Assembly (NCBI RefSeq): GCF_024198235.1
Contig: NZ_JAKCFB010000001.1
Location: 124,001 to 188,000, forward strand
Direction: 5' to 3'
Source: Myxococcus dinghuensis
GTDB lineage: Bacteria > Myxococcota > Myxococcia > Myxococcales > Myxococcaceae
Length of the DNA stretch: 64,000 nucleotides
The notes under the pieces were generated by a model. It saw only the letters and a program-made list of their open reading frames with translations. It ran no database searches and was not told where the DNA came from. The position numbers and the translations under genes were made by a program. This document shows positions 54,349 to 63,480 of the stretch, one piece after another; position 1 is the first letter of the stretch; each line of letters begins with the position of its first letter.

Positions 54349-55914
54349 CTACAACGAGCCGGTCTCGTAGCTGGAGGGGGCATCGACGTGGAAGGCGAGG
54401 TTCACGTCGCGGCTCTCGCCGGGCGCCAGCTTCACCTTCCAGGTCGCGATGCCATCCGCGGCGTCGAGCGCGTAGCCCGTGGTGGACTCCGGCTCCACCT
54501 CCACCTTCACGTCGTCCAACTCCGAGATGGGGATGTGTTCGGACAGCTCGACCTGCTCGGCATCCTTGCGCAGGTTGGTGAGCTGGAAGCGATAGACGTA
54601 GCGGAAGCGCTTCTTCCCGCCGAAGAGCCCCTCGGGGCGCGCGACCTCCTCGACGGCGACGCGCTTGACGCGCAGGGTCTCCTCCAGGCCGAAGGTCAGC
54701 TCGAAGGGCGCGCCCTGGGCCACACGCGAGAGCGCCTGGTGCCCGAGGAAGCCCGTGTCGCGGAAGATGCTCACCGGGCCCGGAAGCAGCGGGAACGTGG
54801 TGGTGTTCGCCAACCGCGCGACGCGGAACACGACGGGATGCAGCTTGGGCACCGTCCGCCACGAGAAGCTCGCCTTGAGCCGGTGTTGGCCGAGCCGCAC
54901 CCGCACGGCGCTGCCGTCACCCGGCACCCGCGTGGTCCCCTGGGCCTCCCATTGGACGGACAGCCCCTGGGAGGTGACGCGCAGTCCCTGCCCCTCGGTG
55001 GCGTCGTCCTCTGCTCCCGCCTCCGCGTGTTGTTGTGCCTCGTCGCGACGCACGAGCACCTTGCGCTCCTTGGGCCGCTTCGTGGCGGACAGGTACAGCG
55101 GCGTCACCTCGGGCGGCGTGGCGTCCTGCCGCGGCAGCGCCGTGGAGAGGAAGAGCTTCGCGCCCGTCCAGTCCTCGCCCGTCTCCTGTCGCACCGTGGC
55201 CAGGGTCGTCAGCTCGACGCTGCCGTCAGCTTCCTGGGCGCGGGCCTCGTAGAGCGGCGTCCAGGACGTCCCGCCCACCAGGTACGTCAGCTCCACGCGC
55301 GCATGCGTGCCCTCGGGGCAGGACAGGCGCACCTCGACGCGCAGCTCCCGCTGTTCACCGAGTCGCGCCAGGCGTTGGAACTCCGCTGCCACCTCCTCGC
55401 GCCGTTGGTCGAGACCTCGTTGCTTGTCCGCGACGTCGCGCGCCTCCTTCACGGCGCGCAGCCGCACGTCCATCGCCGCGTCGAAGGAGGCGTCCCACGC
55501 GCGGGTGTCGGGCTTCGGGCCGGTGAGCTCGTTCGTGACGCGGGTGACGGCGACGTTCGTGTAGCCCTGGGCCAGCCGCTCCAGGTCCTTCGCCTGCGCC
55601 TCGGCCGCGTCCAGGCGGGACTGCTCTTCGTCCAGCACCAGCTCCCGCTCCTCCCACCGGGTCCGCTCGGCGGTCAGCTCCTGGGTCCGCTGCCTCGTCT
55701 CGGCGGTCAGGCCCTCCAACGTGGCGCCCGTGGCGCGGGCGCGGAAGCTGTCGCGCGCGGTGGCCTGGGGGAGGTGGTCGAAGACGGCGGTGGTGGCGCG
55801 GGCGCACGTCACGTCCTGGACCCGGGTGACCTGGGCGCGGTCCGGATACACGACGACGGACGACACCTGGGGCGAGGCGGCGAGCGCCAGGAGGGTCAAT
55901 GGAAGAAAGGTCAT
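54349..55914 (-). CDS. MuiA-family protein (DUF4140/DUF4139)
   Basis: A 521-residue protein with a short signal peptide. Residues about 17-110 are DUF4140 (VSSVVVYPDRAQVTR), a coiled-coil helix region follows (LDEEQSRLDAAEAQAKDLER), then DUF4139 (VELTYLVGGTSWTPLYEARA, RQETGEDWTGAKLFLSTALP, VAVEEVARPEGLFGG, LSEHIPISELDDVKVEV). These mucoidy-inhibitor-like proteins lie in the periplasm or outer membrane, with no settled activity. It follows the second MuiA gene by ten bases, so the two form an operon and may work as a pair. Confidence 0.88.
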   Translation of the reverse strand: MTFLPLTLLALAASPQVSSVVVYPDRAQVTRVQDVTCARATTAVFDHLPQATARDSFRARATGATLEGLTAETRQRTQELTAERTRWEERELVLDEEQSRLDAAEAQAKDLERLAQGYTNVAVTRVTNELTGPKPDTRAWDASFDAAMDVRLRAVKEARDVADKQRGLDQRREEVAAEFQRLARLGEQRELRVEVRLSCPEGTHARVELTYLVGGTSWTPLYEARAQEADGSVELTTLATVRQETGEDWTGAKLFLSTALPRQDATPPEVTPLYLSATKRPKERKVLVRRDEAQQHAEAGAEDDATEGQGLRVTSQGLSVQWEAQGTTRVPGDGSAVRVRLGQHRLKASFSWRTVPKLHPVVFRVARLANTTTFPLLPGPVSIFRDTGFLGHQALSRVAQGAPFELTFGLEETLRVKRVAVEEVARPEGLFGGKKRFRYVYRFQLTNLRKDAEQVELSEHIPISELDDVKVEVEPESTTGYALDAADGIATWKVKLAPGESRDVNLAFHVDAPSSYETGSL

Positions 55915-55924
55915 GGCGGGTTCC

Positions 55925-58162
55925 TCAGGGGGACTGGGAGAGCCGCCAGTGCTGGGGGCGGCGCACGGTGTATTCGAAGACGAGCGTGGTCTTGCCGGAG
56001 GGGGGGACGACGACGTCCCAGCTCAGCTCGCCTGTCTTGGGGTCCTCCTTCGCGGCGGGCTCGGTGCGAACCAGCTTCACCTCCACCTCGCTGTCCTGGC
56101 TCAGCGGGCGCTGGTCCACGACGTGGGTCTTCAAGGGAAAGGTGTAGGGATTGGGGACCTCCAGCGTCACCTCGTAGGTGTTGATCTCGTCCTTGGAGAT
56201 GAAGCCTTCCTTCGACTGCACGACGCGCACGTTGCGGGCGGTGCGCACGGCGGGGTCCACCCCGAGCGGCAGGGTGAAGGGCTCGCCGGGGACGATGAAC
56301 TTCAGGTTCGCGGTGCCCACGGGGTCCGCGCCGACGAAGAGCGCGGCCTCGCCACCCGGGAGCACCCCGCGGGACGGACTCTTGAGCTCCGCGACGAGGT
56401 ACGCCTCCGACGCGAGCGCGGGGAAGACCTTGCGCTGGACCTCGACCGGCCAGGACTCCACGAGCAGGGGGATGGTGCGCTCGCCCTGTCCGCTGGGGAC
56501 CGTCTCCGCGCGAGGCGCGGTGTAGGCCAGGTCATAGCCCCCGGCGAGCGACGCGGGCAGGTCCGAGGCAATCACCGGTGCCTTCCAGCCGGGCGGGGGC
56601 GTGAGTCCGACGAAGCTGTCGACGACGACTTCCGGCGCGGAGGGACTGTAGTAGCCGCCCGTGCTCGAGGGGCCGCCGCCGCCGCCGGGCATCCGCTGTC
56701 GGAACTCGGCGTCGACGTTCACACCCATCGTGGTGCTGCCCACGTCGATGGTGGGGGGCGCGCCCATGATTTCGACGACCTCGCCGAGGGACTCCGTGAG
56801 CAGCTCCACGTTCACGCGGATGGTGCGTCCCATCCGGAGCAGGATGTCCGAGCGGGCATAGGGCTTGTACTGCTCCTTCTCGAACCGCAGCGTGTAGCGG
56901 CCCGAGGGAAGGGCGTGGAGGCGGTAGTTGCCCTGGGCATCCGAGACGACCGTCTGCTCGCCCATCAGGCTCGGCGAGGTCGCGGTGACGACCACGTCGG
57001 CCATGGGCTGGCGGCTCTGGGCGTCGATGAGGGTCCCGATGATGTGGGACTGCCCCGAAGGCTGCCCTCCGTTGTTCTGTGTCTCCCTCGTGGAGGGAGG
57101 CGAGGTGGGCGGGGCATACGCGGTGGGCGAGCGCGGCGGGGTTCGCGCCGCCGGTGGAGGGGTGGGTTCCGGCCTTCCGGCGCGGCTCAGCAGTTGTCGT
57201 CGCAGCTCGAGCTCGAGGTCGGGCGCGGGCGGGCGCTCCGGCAACGGAGGCGGCTCGCTGACGCGCTCCTCCTTGCGGATGGGCTGGGGGATGAAGCGCT
57301 CGACGGTGCCGATCTTCCACGTGGTCAGCCGGGGCAGCGCGGTGGCGGTGGAGGGCAGCGCGGTGCTCAGGGTGATGCGGGCGTGCTCCCAGTCCTCGCC
57401 CGTGTTCTGGCTGACGCGGCCGGAGAACGCGACCTGGACGCGCTGCTGTGCCGGGTTCAGTTGCAACTCGAAGCGCGGATACCAGCGCACGTCGCGGACG
57501 ACGAGATAGGACAGCCGCACCTTCGCGGGACCGGAGCCGGTGAGGGACACGGCGACCTCGGTGCCAGGGGTGCGCGGCAGCTCGCCCAGGCTCGCGGCCT
57601 CCTCGAGGCGGCGGCGCCGCTCGGCCTGCAGCGCCAGCATCCGGTCCTCGGTCGCGCTGCGACGGGCCTCGAGCTTCGCGAGCCGGTCCACCAGGAAGGC
57701 CACGGACGTGCCCCAGCTCGCCGGGTTCGAGGTCAGGATGCGCTGGAGCTCCGAGGACTCCTCGAGGACCCCATCCTGGGGCGCCAGGGGGCGGATGCGG
57801 CGCAGGGCGGTCATCTGGAGGGCGAACGCGGCGCGCTCGGTGTCGGCGCGGGTGATGTCGTCGTCCAGGCGGTCCAGCGTGGCGAGCAGCTTCCGGGCTT
57901 CTTCCTGGGGGAAGGGCGAGGGGCTGGCGGGGCGGATGTCGACCGACGTCACCTCGGCGCCCTGGGCCTCGACCTGGACGGAGTCCGGGGAGACGCCGTC
58001 CGGCAGTCGAGGCAGCTCCAGCCGCTGGGGGCCGGAGAGGGTGACGTTGGCGGTGCGCACCACCCGGGCACGGTCGCTGTAGACGGTGACCCCGGTGATG
58101 GGCGCCTCGGTGGTGGCTTGCAACAGGCTGGTCGCGACGAGTCCGAGTCCGAGCAGGAGCAT
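55925..58162 (-). CDS. MuiA-family protein with inserted carboxypeptidase-regulatory/TonB-plug-like segment
   Basis: A 745-residue second member. DUF4140 (ITGVTVYSDRARVVRTANV) and the first half of DUF4139 (WYPRFELQLNPAQQRV, QNTGEDWEHARITLSTALP) are normal. Between about residues 330 and 520 lies an insert: a Pro-rich linker, a CarboxypepD_reg-like Ig fold (IIGTLIDAQSRQPMADVVV, SGRYTLRFEKEQYKPY), then a segment like the start of a TonB-receptor plug (GEVVEIMGAPPTIDVGST). The rest of DUF4139 follows (SPSRGVLPGGEAALFVGAD, PLGVDPAVRTARNVRV). The insert suggests a link to outer-membrane transport (inference). Confidence 0.85.
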   Translation of the reverse strand: MLLLGLGLVATSLLQATTEAPITGVTVYSDRARVVRTANVTLSGPQRLELPRLPDGVSPDSVQVEAQGAEVTSVDIRPASPSPFPQEEARKLLATLDRLDDDITRADTERAAFALQMTALRRIRPLAPQDGVLEESSELQRILTSNPASWGTSVAFLVDRLAKLEARRSATEDRMLALQAERRRRLEEAASLGELPRTPGTEVAVSLTGSGPAKVRLSYLVVRDVRWYPRFELQLNPAQQRVQVAFSGRVSQNTGEDWEHARITLSTALPSTATALPRLTTWKIGTVERFIPQPIRKEERVSEPPPLPERPPAPDLELELRRQLLSRAGRPEPTPPPAARTPPRSPTAYAPPTSPPSTRETQNNGGQPSGQSHIIGTLIDAQSRQPMADVVVTATSPSLMGEQTVVSDAQGNYRLHALPSGRYTLRFEKEQYKPYARSDILLRMGRTIRVNVELLTESLGEVVEIMGAPPTIDVGSTTMGVNVDAEFRQRMPGGGGGPSSTGGYYSPSAPEVVVDSFVGLTPPPGWKAPVIASDLPASLAGGYDLAYTAPRAETVPSGQGERTIPLLVESWPVEVQRKVFPALASEAYLVAELKSPSRGVLPGGEAALFVGADPVGTANLKFIVPGEPFTLPLGVDPAVRTARNVRVVQSKEGFISKDEINTYEVTLEVPNPYTFPLKTHVVDQRPLSQDSEVEVKLVRTEPAAKEDPKTGELSWDVVVPPSGKTTLVFEYTVRRPQHWRLSQSP

Positions 58163-58284
58163 GGCGCCAAGGTAGCCAGCGCCGTCTGCTCACATCTTCA
58201 CGGAGTCATCATGACGCGGGCATGAATGGTTCATCTCCCATCCCTTCGCGTCACGTGGCGCCGCGTGAACCGGTGGCGGCGCGC

Positions 58285-58290
58285 TAAGGT
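58285..58290 (+). promoter_or_regulatory. Minus-10-like TAAGGT upstream of ppk2
   Basis: GCTAAGGT lies 27 bases before the ppk2 start and fits the TAnnnT pattern seen before other genes in this window. GGGAGGG follows as ribosome site. Confidence 0.35.
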
Positions 58291-58317
58291 CCGGGGCGAG
58301 CCTCGGGGAGGGAAGAC

Positions 58318-59151
58318 ATGCACGTCATCACCAGTCAGGCGCAGGGCGCGAAGGTGCGGCTCGACCGCATCGCCACGGAGCCGCCGGAGAAGGAGCAGAA
58401 GGCCGACGCGAAGGCGGAGTTCGACGCGTTGGGACAGGAGCTGTTCGACCTCCAGGACCTGCTGTGGGGGGCGCGCATGAACTCCGTGCTCATCGTCCTC
58501 CAGGGGCGCGACACGGCCGGCAAGGACGGCACCATCAAGCACGTGGTGGGCAACCTCAATCCCCGGGGCGTCTCCGTGGCGTCGTTCGCCGCGCCCTCGG
58601 ACGAGGAGCTGTCCCACGACTTCCTGTGGCGCATCCACCAACACACGCCGCGCCTGGGCGAGTTCTCCATCTTCAACCGCTCCCACTACGAGGACGTGCT
58701 CGCCGTGCGCGTCCACGACCTGGCGCCCAAGGCGCTCTGGAAGGCGCGCTACGAGCACATCCGCGACTTCGAGCAGATGCTCGTCGAGCACGGCACCATC
58801 GTCCTCAAGTTCTTCCTGCACATCAGCCTCGACGAGCAGGAGAAGCGCCTGTTGGACCGGGAGGAGGAGCCGCGCAAGGCGTGGAAGCTCAGCGCCAGCG
58901 ACTGGGAGGACCGCGACCACTGGGATGACTACACCCGGGCCTACCAGGACGTCTTCGCGCGCACCTCGACGAAGGAGGCGCCGTGGATCCTCGTGCCGGC
59001 GGACGCCAAGTGGTATCGCAACCTGGTCGTCGCGCGCGCCGTGGCGGAGGCGCTGCGGCCCCACCGTCGTCGCTGGCAGGAGCGCCTGGACGAGGTGGGC
59101 GCCGCGAAGAAGGCCGAGCTCAAGGCCTGGCGCAAGGAGAGCCAGCGCTGA
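58318..59151 (+). CDS. ppk2: Polyphosphate kinase 2 (PPK2 family)
   Basis: A 277-residue PPK2-family enzyme that moves phosphate between polyphosphate and nucleotides. The Walker A box is GRDTAGKDG (63-71), Walker B is FNRSHYEDVL (119-128) and the lid has the usual RLLDREEEPRKAWKLS and DWEDRDHWDDYTRAY motifs. The single domain and short length match class I or III PPK2; which direction and nucleotide it prefers cannot be told by eye. Its own ribosome site GGGAGGG and a downstream hairpin mark it as a single-gene unit. Confidence 0.93.
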   Translation: MHVITSQAQGAKVRLDRIATEPPEKEQKADAKAEFDALGQELFDLQDLLWGARMNSVLIVLQGRDTAGKDGTIKHVVGNLNPRGVSVASFAAPSDEELSHDFLWRIHQHTPRLGEFSIFNRSHYEDVLAVRVHDLAPKALWKARYEHIRDFEQMLVEHGTIVLKFFLHISLDEQEKRLLDREEEPRKAWKLSASDWEDRDHWDDYTRAYQDVFARTSTKEAPWILVPADAKWYRNLVVARAVAEALRPHRRRWQERLDEVGAAKKAELKAWRKESQR

Positions 59152-59167
59152 GCCCGTGTCGCGGTCA

Positions 59168-59201
59168 CCGCCGCGCCCGGAGGAACGACCGGGTGCGGCG
59201 G
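59168..59201. terminator. Bidirectional hairpin
   Basis: CCGCCGCGCCCGG (59168-59180) pairs with CCGGGTGCGGCGG (59189-59201); the only irregular pair is G-U in plus-strand RNA. It sits between convergent stop codons. Confidence 0.65.
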
Positions 59202-59218
59202 AGCCACGGCCGGAGGTC

Positions 59219-59713
59219 TCAGCCGTGCGGCACCTGCGGGCACGTCGGGCCCTCGCACACGGGGACGCAGTCGACGGTGCACCAGCCCTCCTCGTAGGTC
59301 TCACAGAGGTGGTTGCCGCACGTCGAGGCGTGGCAGTCCCACGGGCAGCTCACGTCGGTCTCGGAGCCGTTGCACACGCCGTCGCCGCACCACGGCGAGG
59401 GATTGTTGGGGCAGTCCCAGGGGCAGGTCGCGGACGACTCGCCGCCATTGCAGATGCCGTCGCCACAGAAGGCGGCGGGCGTGCAGTCCTCGGGACAATA
59501 CTCGGCGCTCTCCCCGTTGGCGGTGTCACAGATGCCGTCGCCGCAGAGGTACATGCAGGGCTGGCAGGTGCCCCCCGGTCCCGGGGGCCCGCAGGGGCAG
59601 ATGAGCTCCGACTCGGCCGACGTCAGCGGCTCGGGGGACGAATCCGCGGTGCCGCACGCGGCGAAGAGGCCCAACGACAAGCCAGCCAGCGCGACCAGAA
59701 GACGTGTCTTCAT
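59219..59713 (-). CDS. Cys-rich repeat lipoprotein (CGDGxCN repeats)
   Basis: A 164-residue lipoprotein (LFAAC, Cys20). It contains four or five units with the pattern CGDGICNGGESSATCPWDC, each of about 25-30 residues with six conserved Cys/Asp/Gly positions; these resemble the Notch-like or calcium-binding Cys repeats common in delta-proteobacteria. It is likely disulfide-bonded and on the cell surface. Function unknown. ATG 59713 was chosen for the signal; it is convergent with ppk2. Confidence 0.82.
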   Translation of the reverse strand: MKTRLLVALAGLSLGLFAACGTADSSPEPLTSAESELICPCGPPGPGGTCQPCMYLCGDGICDTANGESAEYCPEDCTPAAFCGDGICNGGESSATCPWDCPNNPSPWCGDGVCNGSETDVSCPWDCHASTCGNHLCETYEEGWCTVDCVPVCEGPTCPQVPHG

Positions 59714-59942
59714 GCGTGACTCCTTGAAAAGCAGGGGGAGCATGCAGGTCTATCACACCCGGCTTTCCAGGTCAGTCTCATCCACCCGTCAGCGGCTCGT
59801 TTCCGAGGCTGGATGGCTAAGGTAACCGGATGAATGGTGATGGATTGATTTCATCGCCCTGTCTCGAACCTGTCTCCAATTGCCAGTGCTTTCCGGGTGC
59901 TCACCGGATAGTCTGTCATCCCCCCAAACGGAGAGGTGGATG

Positions 59943-60167
59943 ATGCGCCTGATGGTTCTTGCTGGGCTCGTGGGTCTGCTGAGCGGCTGTGGTGCAGGGA
60001 ACGAGGCGGGTGACACGACGGAGCAGCCCGGGGCCGAGGTCCAGGCCCAGGACGTCCGTGAGCAGTGGTGCAACAGCTACAAGTCCCAGCAGTACTGTCC
60101 GAAGAACGTGTGCGTCTGGTACAGCACGCCCGCGCCGGGCAAGTGCGGTCTGCCCGCGACGGAGTAG
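59943..60167 (+). CDS. Small lipoprotein
   Basis: A 74-residue lipoprotein with signal MRLMVLAGLVGLLSGC (Cys16). ATG 59943 is better spaced from GAGAGG than the ATG three bases before it. The mature part is short and polar with four Cys (WCNSYKSQQYCPKNVCVW, KCGLPATE), likely two disulfides. The end resembles small myxobacterial Cys-rich proteins of unknown role. It is followed after 109 bases by the permease gene. Confidence 0.68.
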   Translation: MRLMVLAGLVGLLSGCGAGNEAGDTTEQPGAEVQAQDVREQWCNSYKSQQYCPKNVCVWYSTPAPGKCGLPATE

Positions 60168-60276
60168 TCGACCCGTTGGAAGCGCCGGCTCCCCGCCTGT
60201 CCCGGAGGTGCTCGGGGCAGGCGGTGTCTCGGGGCCGTGGCCTCCTGTCCTCCCGAAGTTGATGGCCGGAGCACGA

Positions 60277-61653
60277 ATGGATGCGTCGCGTCAGGGTTAT
60301 GTCCGGCGGGTCGGCCTCTTCTCGGGCGTCATGCTGGTCATCGGCGGAATCATCGGCTCGGGCATCTTCCTCAACCCGGCCATCGTCGCGCAGCGGGTGG
60401 GGACCCCCGGTCTCACGCTGGGTGTCTGGGCGCTCGGTGGAGGGGTGGCGCTCATCGGCGCCTTCGTCTACGGGGAGCTGGGGCAACGCATCCCGAAGGC
60501 GGGCGGCAGCTACGTCTACCTGCGCGATGCCTTCGGTCCGCTGCCCGCGTTCCTCAATGCCTGGGGGTTGATGTGGGTGATTGCCACCGGTGCCATCGCG
60601 GCGGTGGCGGTGACGTTCGCCCACTACACCCTCGCGCTGACGGGGCTCGGCGCGGGCTTCCGGCTCCCCCTCGCGGTGGGCGCCATCGTGTTGCTCACGG
60701 GCATCAACTGGGTCGGCGTGCGGCCCGGGGCGCTCACGCAGAACGTCTTCACCGTGCTCAAGCTCCTGGCGCTCGCGGTGCTGGTGGGCGCGGGGCTGCT
60801 GCTCGCCGACCCGCTGGCCGCGCGGAGTCTCCCGACCACTCCGGCCGCGCCGGGCTCCATCGTGCTCGCGGTGGGGGCGGCGCTGGTGCCCGTGCTCTTC
60901 AGCTACGGGGGATGGCAGCAGACGAACTTCGTCGCGGAGGAGCTGGTCGCTCCGGAGCGCAACCTGCCGCGCGCGCTGCTGTTGGGCGTCATCGGCGTGG
61001 TGACGGTGTACCTGCTGGCGAACGTGACCTACCTGCGGACCCTGGGGCCGGCGGGGTTGGCGGCCAGCAGCGCGCCCGCGGCGGACGCGCTCGGCCAGTT
61101 GCTGGGGCCGGTGGGGCGCAGCTTCATCACCGCGGGCGTGGCGCTCTCCACCTTCGGGTTCCTCAACCTGGTCATCCTCGTCTCGCCGCGCGTCTACCAC
61201 GCGATGGCGGCGGACGGGCTGTTCTTCCCGCGCCTCGCGCGGCTCCATCCCCGCTTCCACACTCCCACGGCGGCCCTGTCGTTCCAGGCGGCCTGGGCCA
61301 TCCTCCTCACGTGCACCGGCACGTATGGCGAGCTGCTCGACGCCGTCGTCTTCGCGGATTGGCTCGTCTTCGGGAGCACCGCGGCGACGCTCTTCGTCTA
61401 CCGGGCGCGGGAGCGGCGAGGGCTCGTCCCACGCGTGGGCTACCGCGTGCCCGGCCATCCGTTCACGACGCTGCTCTTCATCGCCGCCGCCGGATACGTC
61501 GTCGTCGGGGCGGTGGTGTCCAATCCGATGAACGCGCTCCGGGGCGCGGTGCTGATGGCGACGGGTGTCCCCGTGTACCTGTTCTGGCGGAGGCGGGGCG
61601 CGCGGGCGGAGTCCGTCACCGTGGGGCCGGACGTCGTCGGAGGCGGCTCCTAG
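60277..61653 (+). CDS. APC-superfamily amino-acid permease
   Basis: A 458-residue inner-membrane transporter with about 12 hydrophobic helices. Helix 1 holds the unwound substrate motif IGGIIGSGIF, helices 2 and 3 give YGELGQRIPKAGGSYVYLRDAFG, and helix 6 has FSYGGWQQTNFVAEE, as in LAT-type and SteT-like exchangers. The substrate is probably a neutral amino acid (inference from family). Start is uncertain between ATG 60277 (MDASRQG, with GGAG upstream) and ATG 60262. No operon partner; convergent with the cyclase-like gene. Confidence 0.88.
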   Translation: MDASRQGYVRRVGLFSGVMLVIGGIIGSGIFLNPAIVAQRVGTPGLTLGVWALGGGVALIGAFVYGELGQRIPKAGGSYVYLRDAFGPLPAFLNAWGLMWVIATGAIAAVAVTFAHYTLALTGLGAGFRLPLAVGAIVLLTGINWVGVRPGALTQNVFTVLKLLALAVLVGAGLLLADPLAARSLPTTPAAPGSIVLAVGAALVPVLFSYGGWQQTNFVAEELVAPERNLPRALLLGVIGVVTVYLLANVTYLRTLGPAGLAASSAPAADALGQLLGPVGRSFITAGVALSTFGFLNLVILVSPRVYHAMAADGLFFPRLARLHPRFHTPTAALSFQAAWAILLTCTGTYGELLDAVVFADWLVFGSTAATLFVYRARERRGLVPRVGYRVPGHPFTTLLFIAAAGYVVVGAVVSNPMNALRGAVLMATGVPVYLFWRRRGARAESVTVGPDVVGGGS

Positions 61654-61677
61654 CGCCTGCCCGCGAGGGCCGCGACG

Positions 61678-62406
61678 TCAGGCCGACTTGGGCGCGTCGA
61701 CGACCTCGACGTTGCGGAAGTCCTGGCAGGGCTGCTTGATGCCGAGCACGTACTTCACCGAGCGCAGCTCCATCAGCAGCTTGTGCCACAGGCGGCGGAG
61801 CAGGTTGGGCTGGACGCGGGCGGGGAGGGCGGCGGAGACGTGGTCCAGGTCGAGGTAGTGGGTCGGGGTGCGGCCGATTCCCTCGAACTCGTGCTCCAGT
61901 CCCTGGCAGTGCCCGCGCAGCACCGGGTCGAGCGTCGCCAGCACCGGGTCGGTGACGAGCACGTACTCCGTCAGCGGGACGTCGTTCTTCAGCATCCGGT
62001 GGACGAGGATGACGTCGACGCCCGCCAGCTCCGTGAGGTGCTTGACGCGCTGGAAGGCGACCTCGCCCGCGTGGGCCACGAACTTGAGCGTCAGCGCGTT
62101 GGCCTGCATGCAGCCGTCGCAGTTGCACATGCGGTCGAGCACCAACTGCTCCCGGCGCGACAGGAAGGCACGGCGGATGTCCGCGACGTGCCGGGCGAAG
62201 GTCGGGAAGTCCTCCCCCACGACGTAGAAGAAGGCCGCGTCTCCCTCCAGCTTGGCCAGCTTGAGGGTCCCGGCCGCGTCGATGACGGCCTCGAGCAGCA
62301 GCGCCACCGTCTCCTGCGCGTGCGCCAGGCTGAAGCGGTGGTGTCGCATGAAGCGGGTGTATCCGCCGATGTCCGCGATGAGGAGGAGCGCCTTCTCGAT
62401 GGCCAT
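61678..62406 (-). CDS. DUF2652 adenylate-cyclase-like protein
   Basis: A 242-residue protein with a class III nucleotide-cyclase-like fold: LLLIADIGGYTRFMRHH begins the domain, and LKLAKLEGDAAFFYV matches its second metal-site region. A Cys cluster (CNCDGC) lies in the middle, and the C-terminus is helical. DUF2652 members keep a first Asp (Asp in IADIGG) but their activity is unproven. ATG 62406 chosen; TTG 62418 upstream is possible. It follows doxX on the same strand by about 50 bases. Confidence 0.78.
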   Translation of the reverse strand: MAIEKALLLIADIGGYTRFMRHHRFSLAHAQETVALLLEAVIDAAGTLKLAKLEGDAAFFYVVGEDFPTFARHVADIRRAFLSRREQLVLDRMCNCDGCMQANALTLKFVAHAGEVAFQRVKHLTELAGVDVILVHRMLKNDVPLTEYVLVTDPVLATLDPVLRGHCQGLEHEFEGIGRTPTHYLDLDHVSAALPARVQPNLLRRLWHKLLMELRSVKYVLGIKQPCQDFRNVEVVDAPKSA

Positions 62407-62457
62407 GTGCGCCGGCAAGCCTAGCCCAGCGTCACCGGGCGCGTACGGCTTCTCGCG

Positions 62458-62901
62458 TCACCTCCTCAGGAACACCGCCACCGTGGCGGCGAGGAACACC
62501 GCCTGGATGAGTGTCCGGGGGGCGAGGGACGGCACGGGCGCACCGGCGATGCTCAGCCGCTCGCGCGCCGCGTGGACGTTGGCGGGGAACATCGCCACCA
62601 GCATCAGCGTCAGCCCGAGCGCGGCCCAGGGGGCCAGGGAGGGGACTAGCAACCCCAGGGCGCCGAGCAGCTCCAGCACGCCCGTGAGCGTCACGAGCAG
62701 GCCGGGCCGGGGGAAGGCCTTGGGCACCATGCGCACCAGGTCCGGCCGGCGCCTGCCCCAGTGGGCGCAGGCGGTGAGCAGGAACATTCCCGCGAGCGCC
62801 AGCCGCAGCGGCGTGTGCCACCCCTCCAGGAGGGGGACGCCGAGCAGGCCGAGGCCGGAGAGGACGACGAACAGCGCGGCGAGGACGATGAGCGGGGCCA
62901 T
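62458..62901 (-). CDS. DoxX-family membrane protein
   Basis: A 147-residue protein with four hydrophobic helices and the DoxX signature: LRLALAGMFLLTACAHWGRRRPDLVRMVP near the first loop and TGVLELLGALGLLVPSLAPWAALGLTLML in the middle. DoxX-like proteins are small inner-membrane proteins with suggested roles in redox stress. It is upstream of the DUF2652 gene in one likely transcript, and divergent from a VOC gene. Confidence 0.83.
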   Translation of the reverse strand: MAPLIVLAALFVVLSGLGLLGVPLLEGWHTPLRLALAGMFLLTACAHWGRRRPDLVRMVPKAFPRPGLLVTLTGVLELLGALGLLVPSLAPWAALGLTLMLVAMFPANVHAARERLSIAGAPVPSLAPRTLIQAVFLAATVAVFLRR

Positions 62902-63004
62902 GCCGCGAAGCTACGGAGGAGGGGCCCCCGTGGGCTTGAACGAACTGGCTGCATTCCGACGAGCGCGGACGGTGATGCGCATCCTCCAGGAAAGGAGAGG
63001 GACC

Positions 63005-63424
63005 ATGGCCATCCAGCAGATACGTCCATACATCCACCTCGACGGCACGGCGGAGCGTGCCCTCCGCTTCTACGAACGCGCGCTCGGGGCGCGGGTGGAG
63101 ACGCTGATGCGGTTCTGGGACGGACCGGGAATGAAGATGGCTCCCGAGCACCTGGACCGTGTCATGCACGCGAGCCTGCGCGTGGGCGAGCAGTCGTTCC
63201 TGCTCGCCGACACGCTCCCCGACAGGCCCGCCCCCGTGGGGCGGCAGGTCGACATCCTCCTGGACTTCGACGACGCGGCGGACCTGGTGGCGAGGTTCCA
63301 GGCGCTCTCCGAGGGGGGCACCACCGTCATGGCGCCGCACGATGCGTTCTGGGGCGCGACGTTCGCCATCCTGGACGACGCCTACGGCGTCCGCTGGCTG
63401 CTCAACTGTGAGAAGAAGCGCTGA
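63005..63424 (+). CDS. PhnB-like VOC protein
   Basis: A 139-residue VOC protein of the PhnB/glyoxalase-like group: QQIRPYIHLDGTAERALRFY, then the loop ALGARVETLMRF and MHASLRVGEQSFLLAD, ending FWGATFAILDDAYGVRWLL. Members bind small molecules; a demethylase-like name is often given but not shown. GGAGAGGGACC precedes the ATG. It is 56 bases before another VOC gene, and the two may be co-transcribed. Confidence 0.85.
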   Translation: MAIQQIRPYIHLDGTAERALRFYERALGARVETLMRFWDGPGMKMAPEHLDRVMHASLRVGEQSFLLADTLPDRPAPVGRQVDILLDFDDAADLVARFQALSEGGTTVMAPHDAFWGATFAILDDAYGVRWLLNCEKKR

Positions 63425-63480
63425 GTCCCGGGGTCGTCCGTCCGCCGGCCCCGGCCCCACCCACACCCTGGAGTCGGACC

